In this document: positions 7,494 through 16,063 of the stretch, piece after piece
Layout of the letters: every line of letters starts with the position of its first letter
Position numbering within the stretch: position 1 is the first letter of the stretch
Assembly (NCBI GenBank): GCA_029879595.1
Contig: JAOUPZ010000002.1
Location: 1 to 29,527 of the forward strand
Reading direction: 5' to 3'
Source: Deltaproteobacteria bacterium
GTDB lineage: Bacteria > SAR324 > JACQKK01
Length of the DNA: 29,527 nt
Notes under the pieces: model-generated
Database searches by the model: none
What the model was told of the DNA's origin: nothing
The model's input: the letters and a program-made list of their open reading frames with translations, nothing else
Position numbers and translations under genes: made by a program

Positions 7494-9494
7494 ATGGATG
7501 TCGAACGAGTTTGTTTAATGAGCACACATCCGGTCCCAGAAGACAGCGGCTCCCCCAAAGGTCAGTTGAATACCTTTCCCGCCATGTTTATGGAGGCCGT
7601 GCGCCGCTATGGAGACAAGCGGGCCTTCTTCCAGGAGAAGGAATACGGCATCTGGCAGTCCTATGGCTGGGGAGAGTCGCTGGAAAACGTCCGCACCCTG
7701 GCCGCCGGACTGAGCACCCTGGGGCTGAAGCGGGGTGACAAGGTGTGCATCGTGGGAGACAACAGGCCGCACCTGTACTGGGGTATGCTGGCCACCCAGG
7801 CCCTGGGGGGGGTGCCCGTTCCGCTGTACCAGGATTCCATCGAAAAAGAGATGGCCTTCATCGTGGATCACGCCGAGGCGCGATTCGTCCTGGTTGAGGA
7901 TCAGGAGCAGGCCGACAAGATGCTCAGCATCAAGGATACCTGCCCCCGGCTGGAATGGGTGATCTACAAGGACCCCCGCGGCCTGAGAAACTACCAGGAG
8001 ACCTACCTGCTCAGCTATGCCGCTGTGCAGGAAGCCGGCCGGGAACTGCTGAAACGCACACCGGGTTTTTTCGAGGATCAGGTGGCCCGGGGCCGCTCTG
8101 ATGAACTGGCGGTGATCTGCTATACCTCGGGTACCACCGGAGTGCCCAAGGGGGTGATGCTCTGCCACGGCAACTTTATCCTGAGCTCCCACGAACTGCA
8201 AAAATACGAGGCCCTGGGCAATGAGTCCATCATGGCCTACCTGCCCATGGCCTGGGTGGGCGATTTCTTCCTCTCCCTGGGGCTGGCCATTGTGGGCGGA
8301 TACACCGTCAACTGCCCGGAGAGCGGCAGCACGGTCATGCAGGACCTGAAGGAAATCGGGCCCACCATATTCTTCGGCCCGCCGCGCATCTGGGAAAACC
8401 TGCTGACCACGGTGATGATCCGCATGGAGGACGCCAGCTGGATCAAGCGGCGGATGTTCCATTATTTCATCGGCCACGCCATGCGGATGCAGAAGAAAAT
8501 AAACCGCCACCAGAAAACAGGCCTGGGTGAGCGGCTGCTGTATCAGCTGGGCCGGCTGCTGGTCTATGGCCCCCTGACAGACCGGCTGGGGCTGAACAGG
8601 CTGAAACTGGCCTATACCGCCGGTGAGGCCATGGGGCCCGACACCTTCGATTTCTTCCGCTCCCTGGGGATCAATCTCAAGCAGATATACGCCATGACCG
8701 AAGCGGGCATTTTCATGGCGGTGCCCATGAACGGCGATGTGAGATCGGATACCAACGGACCGCCGGTGCCCTGGATTGATCTGAAGATTTCTCCTTCGGG
8801 CGAGGTGCTCATCCGGGGGCCGGGCATGTTCACCGGATACCTGAAAAACGAGGAGGCGACCCAGGGCGCCTTCCAGGACGGGTACTTCAAGACCGGGGAT
8901 GCCGGCTTTCTGGACAAGGATGGCCACCTGGTGATAATCGACCGGGTGAAGGATGTCTCGCACCTGCAGGACGGCACCATGTTCGCCCCCAAGTTCCTGG
9001 AAAACAAGCTGAAGTTCTCGCCCTACATCAAGGAGGCGGTAGCCATCGGCCAGGCCCGGCCATTCGTCACGGCCATGCTCAACATCGACCTGGAGGCCGT
9101 GGGCAGCTGGGCCGAGCGCCGCAACATCGCCTTCACGGGCTATACGGATCTGGCCCAGAAAAGTCAGGTCTATGAGCTGGTGCTGGCCGAGGTGAACAAG
9201 GTGAATGCCTCACTGGCCGAGGAGGAACGCACCCAGGGAACGACCATCCGGAGGTTCCTCATCCTGCACAAGGAGCTGGACCCGGACGACGAGGAGATCA
9301 CCCGCACGCGCAAGGTCCGCCGCGGGTTCATCGGGGAAAAATACAAGGCCCTCATAGAAGCCCTTTATTCAGATGCCACCAATGTTTCCACGGAGGCCAA
9401 GGTGACCTTTGAGGACGGCCGCACGGCCATGGTGAAGGCCAACCTGGAAATAAGGAATACCGCGGCCGACACGGGCGCCAGGGAGGGGGCATGA
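7494..9494 (+). CDS. AMP-dependent acyl-CoA synthetase (long-chain fatty-acid--CoA ligase type)
   Basis: An adenylate-forming ligase of 666 residues that would activate a carboxylic acid to its acyl-CoA via acyl-AMP. The ATP-binding motif ICYTSGTTGVPKGVML lies near residue 207. Later blocks are YLPMAW, FFGPPRIWENL, AYTAGEAMGPDTFDFFRSLG, QIYAMTEAG, and KTGDAGFLDKDGHLVIIDRVKD. The length and the insertion MRMQKKINRHQKTG are those of the FAA1/FadD15-like long-chain synthetase branch, but the true substrate cannot be read from sequence. The start at 7494 has AGGGTCGG upstream; ATG 7518 is an alternative. The stop overlaps the livG start as ATGA, so this enzyme is translationally tied to a Liv-type transporter. 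That suggests coupled import and CoA activation of one substrate. Confidence 0.9.
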   Translation: MDVERVCLMSTHPVPEDSGSPKGQLNTFPAMFMEAVRRYGDKRAFFQEKEYGIWQSYGWGESLENVRTLAAGLSTLGLKRGDKVCIVGDNRPHLYWGMLATQALGGVPVPLYQDSIEKEMAFIVDHAEARFVLVEDQEQADKMLSIKDTCPRLEWVIYKDPRGLRNYQETYLLSYAAVQEAGRELLKRTPGFFEDQVARGRSDELAVICYTSGTTGVPKGVMLCHGNFILSSHELQKYEALGNESIMAYLPMAWVGDFFLSLGLAIVGGYTVNCPESGSTVMQDLKEIGPTIFFGPPRIWENLLTTVMIRMEDASWIKRRMFHYFIGHAMRMQKKINRHQKTGLGERLLYQLGRLLVYGPLTDRLGLNRLKLAYTAGEAMGPDTFDFFRSLGINLKQIYAMTEAGIFMAVPMNGDVRSDTNGPPVPWIDLKISPSGEVLIRGPGMFTGYLKNEEATQGAFQDGYFKTGDAGFLDKDGHLVIIDRVKDVSHLQDGTMFAPKFLENKLKFSPYIKEAVAIGQARPFVTAMLNIDLEAVGSWAERRNIAFTGYTDLAQKSQVYELVLAEVNKVNASLAEEERTQGTTIRRFLILHKELDPDDEEITRTRKVRRGFIGEKYKALIEALYSDATNVSTEAKVTFEDGRTAMVKANLEIRNTAADTGAREGA

Positions 9495-10270
9495 GCGCTG
9501 CCAGCCCGGAAAAGCTGCTCCAGGTGGATAATGTTTCCCTGAGCTTCGGGGGGGTGCAGGCCCTCAGCGAGGTCAGCTTTGATGTCCACCGGCATGAGAT
9601 ACTGGCCATCATCGGGCCCAACGGCGCGGGCAAGAGCTCCATGCTCAATGTCATCAACGGGTTCTACCACCCCCAGCGGGGCTCCATTACCTACAAGGGC
9701 CAAACCCGCAAGGCCATGCGCCCCCATCTGGCCGCCCGGCAGGGCATCGCCCGCACCTTCCAGAACATCGCCCTGTTCAAGGGCATGACGGCCCTGGACA
9801 ACATCATGACCGGGCGCAATCTGAAAATGAAGGTGGGGTTTCTGTTGCAGGCCCTGCACCTGGGGCCGGCCCGCCGGGAGGAGATCGAGCACCGCCTGCA
9901 TGTGGAGCGGCTGATCGACTTTCTGGAAATCGAGGCCATCCGCAAGACCCCGGTGGGCAGGCTTCCCTACGGGATGCAAAAGCGGGTGGAGCTGTGCCGG
10001 GCGCTGGCCATGGAGCCGGACCTGCTGCTGCTGGATGAGCCCATGGCCGGGATGAACGTGGAGGAAAAGGAGGATATGTGCCGCTTCATCCTGGACGTCA
10101 ACGATGAGTTCGGGACCACCATCATCCTGATCGAACATGACATGGGAGTGGTGATGGACATTTCCAACCGGGTGGTGGTGCTTGATTACGGATGCAAGAT
10201 TGCCGAAGGCACCCCGGACGAAGTGCGGGCCAACAAACAGGTCATCGACGCCTATCTGGGGGTGGGATAA
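9491..10270 (+). CDS. livG: Branched-chain amino acid-type ABC transporter ATP-binding protein (LivG-like)
   Basis: One of two ATPases of a HAAT (Liv) family importer, 259 residues. Walker A GPNGAGKSS is near residue 40, the Q-loop FQNIALFKGMT near 94, the degenerate ABC signature LPYGMQKRVELCRAL near 158, Walker B LLLLDEP near 178 and the switch His in LIEHDMGVVMDIS near 217. The YGMQ-type signature in place of LSGGQ is usual for LivG. The ATG overlaps the stop of the synthetase by four bases. The permease livH follows after 34 bases. Homologues of this arrangement (ligase, livG, livH, livM, livK, livF) are often tied to uptake of organic acids rather than leucine, so the amino-acid specificity should not be assumed. 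Confidence 0.9.
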   Translation: MSAASPEKLLQVDNVSLSFGGVQALSEVSFDVHRHEILAIIGPNGAGKSSMLNVINGFYHPQRGSITYKGQTRKAMRPHLAARQGIARTFQNIALFKGMTALDNIMTGRNLKMKVGFLLQALHLGPARREEIEHRLHVERLIDFLEIEAIRKTPVGRLPYGMQKRVELCRALAMEPDLLLLDEPMAGMNVEEKEDMCRFILDVNDEFGTTIILIEHDMGVVMDISNRVVVLDYGCKIAEGTPDEVRANKQVIDAYLGVG

Positions 10271-10304
10271 GACCCCCGGCGGGAACAACAGGAGCATGAC
10301 TTAA

Positions 10305-11240
10305 ATGGAATTACTGAACACATTTTTCGTGGCTCCCTTCGCCAGCATGTTCGGCTCGCCCCTGTTCCTGGCCGAGGTGATCATCGGCGGACTGCTTACC
10401 GGAGTGCTCTACTCCCTGGTGGCGCTGGGCTTCGTGCTGATTTTCAAGGCCTCGGGGGTGTTCAACTTCTCCCAGGGGGCCATGGTGCTCTTTGCCGCGC
10501 TGACCCTGGTCGGGCTGATGGAGCGGGGGGTGCCGGTGTGGCTGGCCCTGGCGCTGACCGTGCTGGTAATGATCGCCCTGGCCTGGCTGATCGAGCGCCT
10601 GATGCTCTCGCGCCTGGTCAACCAGGAGGGAATCATCCTGTTCATGGCCACCATCGGCCTGAGCTTTCTGCTGGAGGGCTTCGGGCAGATTTTCTGGGGC
10701 AGCAACGTCAAGCGGCTGGATATCGGCATTCCCAACGAGTCCATCCACCTGGCGGGCATTCCCATCAACCAGTTCGATCTGTTCGCGGCCCTGATGGCGG
10801 CGGGGGTGGTGGCCCTGCTGGCCGTGTTCTTCCAGAAGACCCCCACGGGCCGGGCCTTGAGGGCGGTGGCGGACGACCATCAGGCGGCGCTGTCCATCGG
10901 CATTCCCCTGCAGCGCATATGGCTGATCGTGTGGAGCGTCTCGGGCTTTGTGGCCATCATCGCCGGGGTGGTCTGGGGGGCCAAGAGCGGGGTGCAGTTC
11001 TCGCTGTCCCTGATTGCCCTGAAGGCTCTGCCGGTGCTGATCCTGGGCGGGTTCACCTCGGTGCCGGGGGCCATTGTCGGCGGGCTGATCATCGGAGTGG
11101 GCGAAAAAATCGCCGAGATATACTGGGGGCCCGTGCTGGGGGGGGCGATTGAAAACTGGTTCGCATACATGCTGGCCATGGTGTTTCTCATGTTCCGGCC
11201 CCAGGGGCTGTTCGGGGAACGGATCATTGAACGTATCTAG
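10305..11240 (+). CDS. livH: Liv-type ABC transporter permease (LivH-like)
   Basis: A 311-residue inner-membrane permease with about eight hydrophobic helices. It has the hallmark GGLLTGVLYSLVALGFVLIFKASGVFNFSQGAM at the N-terminus, GRALRAVADDHQAALSIGIP (the coupling-helix loop that contacts the ATPase) and the glycine-rich GGFTSVPGAIVGGLIIGVGE stretch near the C-terminus. It would form the transmembrane pore with the LivM-like protein encoded next, 15 bases downstream. ATG is preceded by CAGGAGC at slightly long spacing. The length is within the usual 290-310 residues and nothing is missing. Confidence 0.92.
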   Translation: MELLNTFFVAPFASMFGSPLFLAEVIIGGLLTGVLYSLVALGFVLIFKASGVFNFSQGAMVLFAALTLVGLMERGVPVWLALALTVLVMIALAWLIERLMLSRLVNQEGIILFMATIGLSFLLEGFGQIFWGSNVKRLDIGIPNESIHLAGIPINQFDLFAALMAAGVVALLAVFFQKTPTGRALRAVADDHQAALSIGIPLQRIWLIVWSVSGFVAIIAGVVWGAKSGVQFSLSLIALKALPVLILGGFTSVPGAIVGGLIIGVGEKIAEIYWGPVLGGAIENWFAYMLAMVFLMFRPQGLFGERIIERI

Positions 11241-11255
11241 AGACCGGGGACAAGG

Positions 11256-12332
11256 ATGATCTACAGGGAAGCGGGAAACTACAAGACTACTTACGCGGCC
11301 GACCAGGCCATTTTCACCCTGCAGCTGGACCGGGTGTTCATGACCATGGTGATGGTGCTGGCTTTTCTGGTGGTGCCCCTGTGGGCCAACGAGTACTGGC
11401 TCCAGGCGGTGCTGATTCCGTTCCTTATCTTTTCCCTGGCGGCCATTGGGCTGAACCTGCTTACCGGATACGCCGGACAGCTCAGTCTGGGCACCGGGGG
11501 TTTCATGGCGGTGGGGGCCTACTCAACCTACAAGCTGACCACGGCCTTCCCCGATCTGAACATCCTGCTGGTGTTCCTGCTGGCCGGGTTTTTCGCGGCG
11601 CTGGTGGGAATCGTATTCGGGCTGCCCTCGCTGCGCATCAAGGGGTTCTACCTGGCGGTGGCCACCCTGGCCGCACAGTTCTTCATCCTGTGGCTGTTCA
11701 ACAAGGTGGGCTGGTTCTACAACAACAACTCCTCGGGCAATATCACGGCCCCTCCCCGGGAGCTCTTCGGGCTGGTGGTCACCGGGGCGGCGGCCAAGGC
11801 CCAGGTGCGCTATCTGCTCTCCCTGGGCATTCTCACGCTGTTCGCCCTTTTCGCCAAGAACATCGTCCGGGGCCGCATCGGGCGATCCTGGATGGCCATC
11901 AGGGACATGGACATCGCCGCGGAAATCATCGGCATCAGGCCCCTGCACACCAAGCTGCTGGCCTTCGCCCTGAGTTCCTTTTACTGCGGCGTGGCCGGGG
12001 CCATGAGCGTGTTCCTCTGGCTGGGCAGCGCGGAAACGGAGGCCTTCAGCATCTTCATATCGTTCCAGGTGCTGTTCATGGTAATCGTGGGCGGACTGGG
12101 CAGCATCCTGGGCTCGATCCTGGGCGCGGCGTTCATCACTCTCCTGCCCATACTGCTTACCAATGTTCCCCTGCTGGTCGGTCTGCGGATTCCCATCGAT
12201 CTGCAAAAACACATTGAGCAGATAGTGTTCGGGGGACTGATCGTATTTTTCCTGATCGTGGAACCCCATGGCCTGGCCCGGCTCTGGCAGATAATGAAGG
12301 AAAAATTAAGGCGTTGGCCTTTCCCATACTGA
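11256..12332 (+). CDS. livM: Liv-type ABC transporter permease (LivM-like)
   Basis: The second permease, 358 residues. After a polar N-terminal extension of about 25 residues come helices with the family markers IGLNLLTGYAGQLSLGTGGFMAVGAYSTY, FGLPSLRIKGFYLAVATLAAQF, GRSWMAIRDMDIAAEIIGI (coupling loop) and FMVIVGGLGSILGSILGAAFI. The insertion FYNNNSSGNITAPPRELFG is the external loop seen in this family. The gene starts 15 bases after livH behind GGGGACAAGG. A 203-bp gap with a hairpin separates it from the substrate-binding gene, so livK may be transcribed or processed separately. Confidence 0.92.
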   Translation: MIYREAGNYKTTYAADQAIFTLQLDRVFMTMVMVLAFLVVPLWANEYWLQAVLIPFLIFSLAAIGLNLLTGYAGQLSLGTGGFMAVGAYSTYKLTTAFPDLNILLVFLLAGFFAALVGIVFGLPSLRIKGFYLAVATLAAQFFILWLFNKVGWFYNNNSSGNITAPPRELFGLVVTGAAAKAQVRYLLSLGILTLFALFAKNIVRGRIGRSWMAIRDMDIAAEIIGIRPLHTKLLAFALSSFYCGVAGAMSVFLWLGSAETEAFSIFISFQVLFMVIVGGLGSILGSILGAAFITLLPILLTNVPLLVGLRIPIDLQKHIEQIVFGGLIVFFLIVEPHGLARLWQIMKEKLRRWPFPY

Positions 12333-12478
12333 TGGAATTTACTATTCTCTGAATTAAGGACCGGAGGATTTGTCCAAGTTTTATCCGGCATTCAGCCTGT
12401 GATCACACGGGGCGCTGCCGATGAAAACCTGCTGGCTGGTGAAGGCAGGGGGCGGGCAGTTTTGGATGACGGTTCATC

Positions 12479-12508
12479 ACGGACGGTGCTGGCTCGATAC
12501 CCGTCCGT
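12479..12508 (+). promoter_or_regulatory. Leader hairpin before livK
   Basis: ACGGACGG at 12479-12486 and CCGTCCGT at 12501-12508 form a perfect 8-bp stem with a 14-base loop, ending 27 bases before the livK start and just upstream of its GGGAGGAAA ribosome-binding site. No T-run follows, so it is more likely an mRNA-stabilising or leader element than a terminator. Confidence 0.55.
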
Positions 12509-12535
12509 TATTAATACATGGGAGGAAATTGAAAA

Positions 12536-13882
12536 ATGAAAATCAACCTGAAAAATATCATCTGGATCACCATGGCCGTGTTGGCCCTGGTGCTCTCTTC
12601 GGGGGGCTGTGAGAAAAAGGATGGCGGGTCTAAGCAGGCCGGAGGTGGGCAGGAACAATTCTTCCCCATGCTCGTATACCGCACTGGTCCCTACGCCCCC
12701 AGCGGAATCCCCGTGGCCAACGGCTTCCGCGATTACTACGACCTGGTAAACAAGCGCGACGGCGGCATCAACGGCGTCAAGATCACCTGGGAGGAGTGCG
12801 AGACCGAATACAACACCAAGCTGGGCGTGGAATGCTATGAAAGGCTGAAGAACAAGGGCGACAACGGGGCGACACTGTTCAATCCCTTCTCAACCGGAAT
12901 CACCTATCAGCTCATTCCCAAGGCTGCCGTGGACAAGATTCCCATACACTCCATGGGCTATGGCCGCACCAGCGCGGCGGACGGCCGGGTTTTCGAGTGG
13001 GTGTTCAACTTCCCCACCACCTACTGGAGCCAGGCTTCGGCCTTTGTGAAGTATGTGGGCTCCCAGGAGGGCGGCATGGACAAGCTCAAGGGCAAGAAGA
13101 TCGCCCTGGTGTATCACAACAGCGCCTATGGCAAGGAGCCCATCGCCACCCTGGAGAAGCTGGCCGAGCAGCATGGCTATGACCTGAAGCAACTGGCGGT
13201 GGATCATCCGGGCCAGGAGCAGAAGTCCACCTGGCTCCAGATCCGCCAGTATTCCCCGGACTGGATCTTCATGTGGGGCTGGGGCGTGATGAATCAGGTG
13301 GCCATCAAGGAAGCCGCCGCCATCGGCTTCCCCATGGATCGTTTCATCGGTGTGTGGTGGTCCGGCTCTGAATCGGATGTTGTCCCGGCCGGAGAAGGCG
13401 CCAAGGGTTACAAGGCCGGTGCGTTCCACGCCTCGGGAGGGGAATGGCCGGTGCTCCAGGACGTGCTGAAGCATGTCTACAACGGCGATATGGAAAAGGC
13501 CAGGGCCAACAACTGGGGCGAGGTGCTGTATAACAGGGCCATCGTCAACGGCATGTACAATGTGGAGTCCGTCCGCACGGCCCAGGCCAAGTTCGGCAAC
13601 CGCACCGTAAAAGGTGAGGAGGTGCGCTGGGGCCTGGAGAACCTGAACCTGACCCAGGAGCGCCTGAAGGAACTGGGCATGGACGGTTTTGTGCAGCCTG
13701 TGAAGATCACCTGCGCCGACCATGAGTCGGGCGGGTCGGTGTTCATCCAGCAATGGGATGGCTCCAAATGGAATCCCGCCAGCGAATGGATCTCTCCCAT
13801 ATCCGAGCTGGTGCGCCCGATGATAGAGGCAGACGCGGCCAGTTATGCCAAGGAAAACGGCATTACTCCGCGCGGCTGCTGA
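12536..13882 (+). CDS. livK: Liv-type ABC transporter substrate-binding lipoprotein (type 1 periplasmic-binding fold)
   Basis: A 448-residue extracytoplasmic binding protein. Residues 1-28 are a signal peptide ending in LVLSSGGC, a lipobox-like site with the lipidated Cys at about 28 (position -3 is Ser, which is not ideal). The mature part begins with a Gly/Gln linker and then FPMLVYRTGPYAPSGIPVANGF, the first lobe of the Leu/Ile/Val-binding fold. Further blocks are GVECYERLKNKGDNGATLFNPFSTG, KKIALVYHNSAYGKEPIATLE and WIFMWGWGVMNQVAIKEAAAIG. It is larger than E. coli LivK (about 370 residues) and the aromatic-rich pocket segments hint at an organic acid rather than leucine; that is inference. 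A strong hairpin follows the stop. Confidence 0.9.
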   Translation: MKINLKNIIWITMAVLALVLSSGGCEKKDGGSKQAGGGQEQFFPMLVYRTGPYAPSGIPVANGFRDYYDLVNKRDGGINGVKITWEECETEYNTKLGVECYERLKNKGDNGATLFNPFSTGITYQLIPKAAVDKIPIHSMGYGRTSAADGRVFEWVFNFPTTYWSQASAFVKYVGSQEGGMDKLKGKKIALVYHNSAYGKEPIATLEKLAEQHGYDLKQLAVDHPGQEQKSTWLQIRQYSPDWIFMWGWGVMNQVAIKEAAAIGFPMDRFIGVWWSGSESDVVPAGEGAKGYKAGAFHASGGEWPVLQDVLKHVYNGDMEKARANNWGEVLYNRAIVNGMYNVESVRTAQAKFGNRTVKGEEVRWGLENLNLTQERLKELGMDGFVQPVKITCADHESGGSVFIQQWDGSKWNPASEWISPISELVRPMIEADAASYAKENGITPRGC

Positions 13883-13893
13883 TTGAGCCTTCT

Positions 13894-13926
13894 GCGGCGG
13901 GGCGCGCGACTTGCCCCGCCGCTTTT
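13894..13926 (+). terminator. Intrinsic terminator-like hairpin between livK and livF
   Basis: GCGGCGGGGC (13894-13903) pairs perfectly with GCCCCGCCGC (13913-13922) around a nine-base loop and is followed by four T. It ends 20 bases before the livF start. With such a short T-run it may terminate only partly, giving more livK than livF transcript, or protect the livK mRNA 3' end. Confidence 0.7.
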
Positions 13927-13946
13927 CACTTCAATGGCCATGCCCC

Positions 13947-14804
13947 ATGAATGCTTTGCCACAAACCAATCCAAAGGATGGTTCCGCTGAATCCGGGGGG
14001 AAGTCCCCCCTGTTGAGCGTGAACAACATCGAGGTCATCTACGACCATGTAATCCTGGTGCTCAAGGGGGTATCCCTGGAGGTGCCGGAGGGAGGCATAG
14101 TGGCCCTGCTGGGGGCCAACGGGGCGGGCAAGAGCACCACGCTCAAGGCAATCTCAAACCTGCTGCGCTCGGAGCGGGGCGATGTCACCAAGGGCCGGAT
14201 AGAATACCGGGGCGAGCGGGTGGACCGTCTCACTCCCACGGATCTGGTAAAGCGGGGGGTGGTGCAGGTGATGGAGGGCCGCCATGTGTTCGAGCATCTC
14301 ACCGTGGAGGAGAACCTCCAGACGGGAGCCTACACCCGGGGTGACGGACGCGCCGAGGTCGCCCGCGACCTGGAGATGGTATACCGCTATTTTCCCCGCC
14401 TGAAGGAGCGCCGCCACGCCCAGGCCGGATATACATCCGGGGGCGAGCAGCAGATGCTGGCCATCGGTCGGGCTCTGATGGCCCGGCCCCGCATGATTCT
14501 GCTGGACGAGCCTTCCATGGGGCTGGCCCCCATGCTGGTGGAGGAAATCTTCCAGATAGTCCGCAACCTGAACTCTGGCGAGGGGGTCAGCTTTCTGCTG
14601 GCAGAGCAGAACACCAACATCGCCCTGCGCTATGCCGGCTTCGGCTATATCCTGGAAAACGGCCGGGTGGTGATGGAAGGGGACGCCCAGACCCTGGCCG
14701 ATAACGAGGACGTCAAGGAGTTCTATCTGGGGCTCGATTCGGGCGGCCGTAAAAGCTACCGCGATGTCAAGGCCTACCGCCGCCGCAAACGCTGGCTGGC
14801 CTGA
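13947..14804 (+). CDS. livF: Liv-type ABC transporter ATP-binding protein (LivF-like) with extended C-terminus
   Basis: The second ATPase, 285 residues from the ATG at 13947. Walker A LLGANGAGKSTT, the Q-loop region VVQVMEGRHVFEHLTVEENL, the signature TSGGEQQMLAIGRALMARP, Walker B MILLDEPSMGLAP and the switch Gln/Asn segment LLAEQNTNIALRYA are all present. It is longer than E. coli LivF (237): an N-terminal polar leader of about 20 residues and a basic tail (KSYRDVKAYRRRKRWL) are extra; I recall similar tails in LivF proteins linked to acyl-CoA ligases. A frame extension to a TTG at 13911 lies in the hairpin and is unlikely. No clear Shine-Dalgarno is visible. It converges on thiD with only two bases between the stops. 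Confidence 0.9.
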   Translation: MNALPQTNPKDGSAESGGKSPLLSVNNIEVIYDHVILVLKGVSLEVPEGGIVALLGANGAGKSTTLKAISNLLRSERGDVTKGRIEYRGERVDRLTPTDLVKRGVVQVMEGRHVFEHLTVEENLQTGAYTRGDGRAEVARDLEMVYRYFPRLKERRHAQAGYTSGGEQQMLAIGRALMARPRMILLDEPSMGLAPMLVEEIFQIVRNLNSGEGVSFLLAEQNTNIALRYAGFGYILENGRVVMEGDAQTLADNEDVKEFYLGLDSGGRKSYRDVKAYRRRKRWLA

Positions 14805-14806
14805 GC

Positions 14807-15676
14807 TCAGCGCTCCTCCGGCACACGGAGCGGCGCGAACAGGTGGTTGAGCTGCCGTGCGCGGCCCACCTCCAGGGCGCTCTGAAGCGCAAGGCGCAGA
14901 AACGCGTGGGCCTGGCCCACGGCATCCGGCAGGGGGGCTCCCCGGGCCAGGTGCGCCGCTATGGCCGCGGAAAGGGTACAGCCGGTGCCGTGGGTGTTCA
15001 CTCCCGTGATTCTGGCTCCGGCAAAGGTGAAGGTGTCCGTTCCGTCGAACAGCAGGTCCAATACCGTATCCCCTTCCTCCAGGTGCCCCCCCTTGACCAG
15101 CACCGGCACGCCGTGGCGGTCGAAAAGACCGCGGGCCAGTTCTTCAAGCAGGCGTTCGTTCTTCAGTCCGGGGGGGCTGCCGCCGGCCAGCACCACCGCC
15201 TCGTCCAGGTTCGGGGTGATCAGCGCGGCCAGGGGAAACAGCTGTCGGGTAAGTGATTCCAGGGCGGCTTCATCCAGGAGCCTTGCTCCACTGGTGGCCA
15301 CCATGACCGGGTCCACCACCAGCGCTGCGGGCTGGGCCTGCTGCTTTTCCAGTGCCATCCGCCGGATTGATTCCGCCGCCGCCTGGATTATGGGGGCGGA
15401 GTGCAGCATGCCCGTTTTGGCGGCACCCACCCTGTAGTAGGCACCCACATGTTCTATCTGCCCACTGACAATCGCCGGGTCCACCGGCTGGATGCCCGAT
15501 ACCCCCCCGGGGTTCTGGACGGTGATGGCTGTTATGGCGGAAACCCCATAGCATCCCAGGGCCGCAAAGGTCTTCAGGTCCGCCTGGATGCCTGCCCCGC
15601 CGCCGGAGTCAGAACCGGCGATGGTAAGCACTATGGGGATGGCCGGGTTCTCGTCGCTGTGTGGCTGTTGGTTCAT
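14807..15676 (-). CDS. thiD: Hydroxymethylpyrimidine/phosphomethylpyrimidine kinase
   Basis: This kinase phosphorylates HMP and HMP-phosphate to HMP-PP for thiamine synthesis. It is 289 residues, near the usual 265-280. Ribokinase-fold motifs are VLTIAGSDSGGGAGIQADLKTF at the N-terminus, GVSAITAITVQN, VVDPVMVATSGARLL, ITPNLDEAVVL, VLVKGGHLE and NTHGTGCTLSAAIAAHLARG near the C-terminus, which holds the anion hole and catalytic Asp region (the usual GTGCT motif is intact). ATG follows GGCAGGGAGC. The stop is two bases from the convergent livF stop, so there is no room for a terminator. No other thi gene is nearby, so it acts as a stand-alone step or in salvage. Confidence 0.93.
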   Translation of the reverse strand: MNQQPHSDENPAIPIVLTIAGSDSGGGAGIQADLKTFAALGCYGVSAITAITVQNPGGVSGIQPVDPAIVSGQIEHVGAYYRVGAAKTGMLHSAPIIQAAAESIRRMALEKQQAQPAALVVDPVMVATSGARLLDEAALESLTRQLFPLAALITPNLDEAVVLAGGSPPGLKNERLLEELARGLFDRHGVPVLVKGGHLEEGDTVLDLLFDGTDTFTFAGARITGVNTHGTGCTLSAAIAAHLARGAPLPDAVGQAHAFLRLALQSALEVGRARQLNHLFAPLRVPEER

Positions 15677-16063
15677 GCTCCCTGCCTGATATCCGGCCGG
15701 CTTTTGCGCCGGAGGTGGTTTCCATGGTCCGGTTTTGCCCGCCCGGCGTTATATCCCCTGGGGGAAATTATTGCCCGGTAGAATTGCCCGGTAGAATTGC
15801 CTGATCCGGTGGGGAGAGCAGGCAGTGCAGGTTAGATATTAACCGAAAGCGGGGCCGTCTGGCCATCGGCATGATCCGCCAACAAGGATATTTCCTCCAA
15901 GGGGGATTGCCTAAGCGGGGCCTGTTCTGTCAGTATAAATATCTGCATTGATGCCCGGAAATACAGGGCGGATTGCGGAGCCTTGTCACGGCCGCCTGGG
16001 GGCAGGCCGGGCCCCAATTTTCCACGGACCTGCGGCCCGTGAGTTCCTTTGCGAGCAACGAGA
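15677..16063. other. Gap between thiD and the CheY-like gene, with a 13-bp tandem repeat
   Basis: A 387-bp divergent intergenic region. It holds a 13-bp tandem repeat (15770-15801) and must carry the promoters for thiD (minus) and the receiver gene (plus), but I find no convincing -35/-10 pair: a TATAAA at about 15936 has TTGCCT 21 bases upstream, too far. I support no gene here. Confidence 0.6.
15770..15801. repeat. 13-bp tandem repeat, about 2.5 copies
   Basis: The unit ATTGCCCGGTAGA occurs at 15770-15782 and 15783-15795, followed by ATTGCC at 15796-15801. It has the same period as the unrelated repeat at 2942-2980. Confidence 0.9.

Noticed and set aside
7515..8963. Long minus-strand frame of 482 codons opposite the acyl-CoA synthetase gene
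   Set aside because: It is the antisense shadow of a clearly real gene in GC-rich DNA, with His/Gln-rich low-complexity translation.
13911..13946. Upstream TTG start for livF
   Set aside because: It would place the start inside the terminator hairpin without a ribosome-binding site; ATG 13947 is in frame and adequate.
15906..15941. Promoter for the CheY-like gene (TTGCCT and TATAAA)
   Set aside because: The spacing of about 21 bases is outside the usual 16-19.
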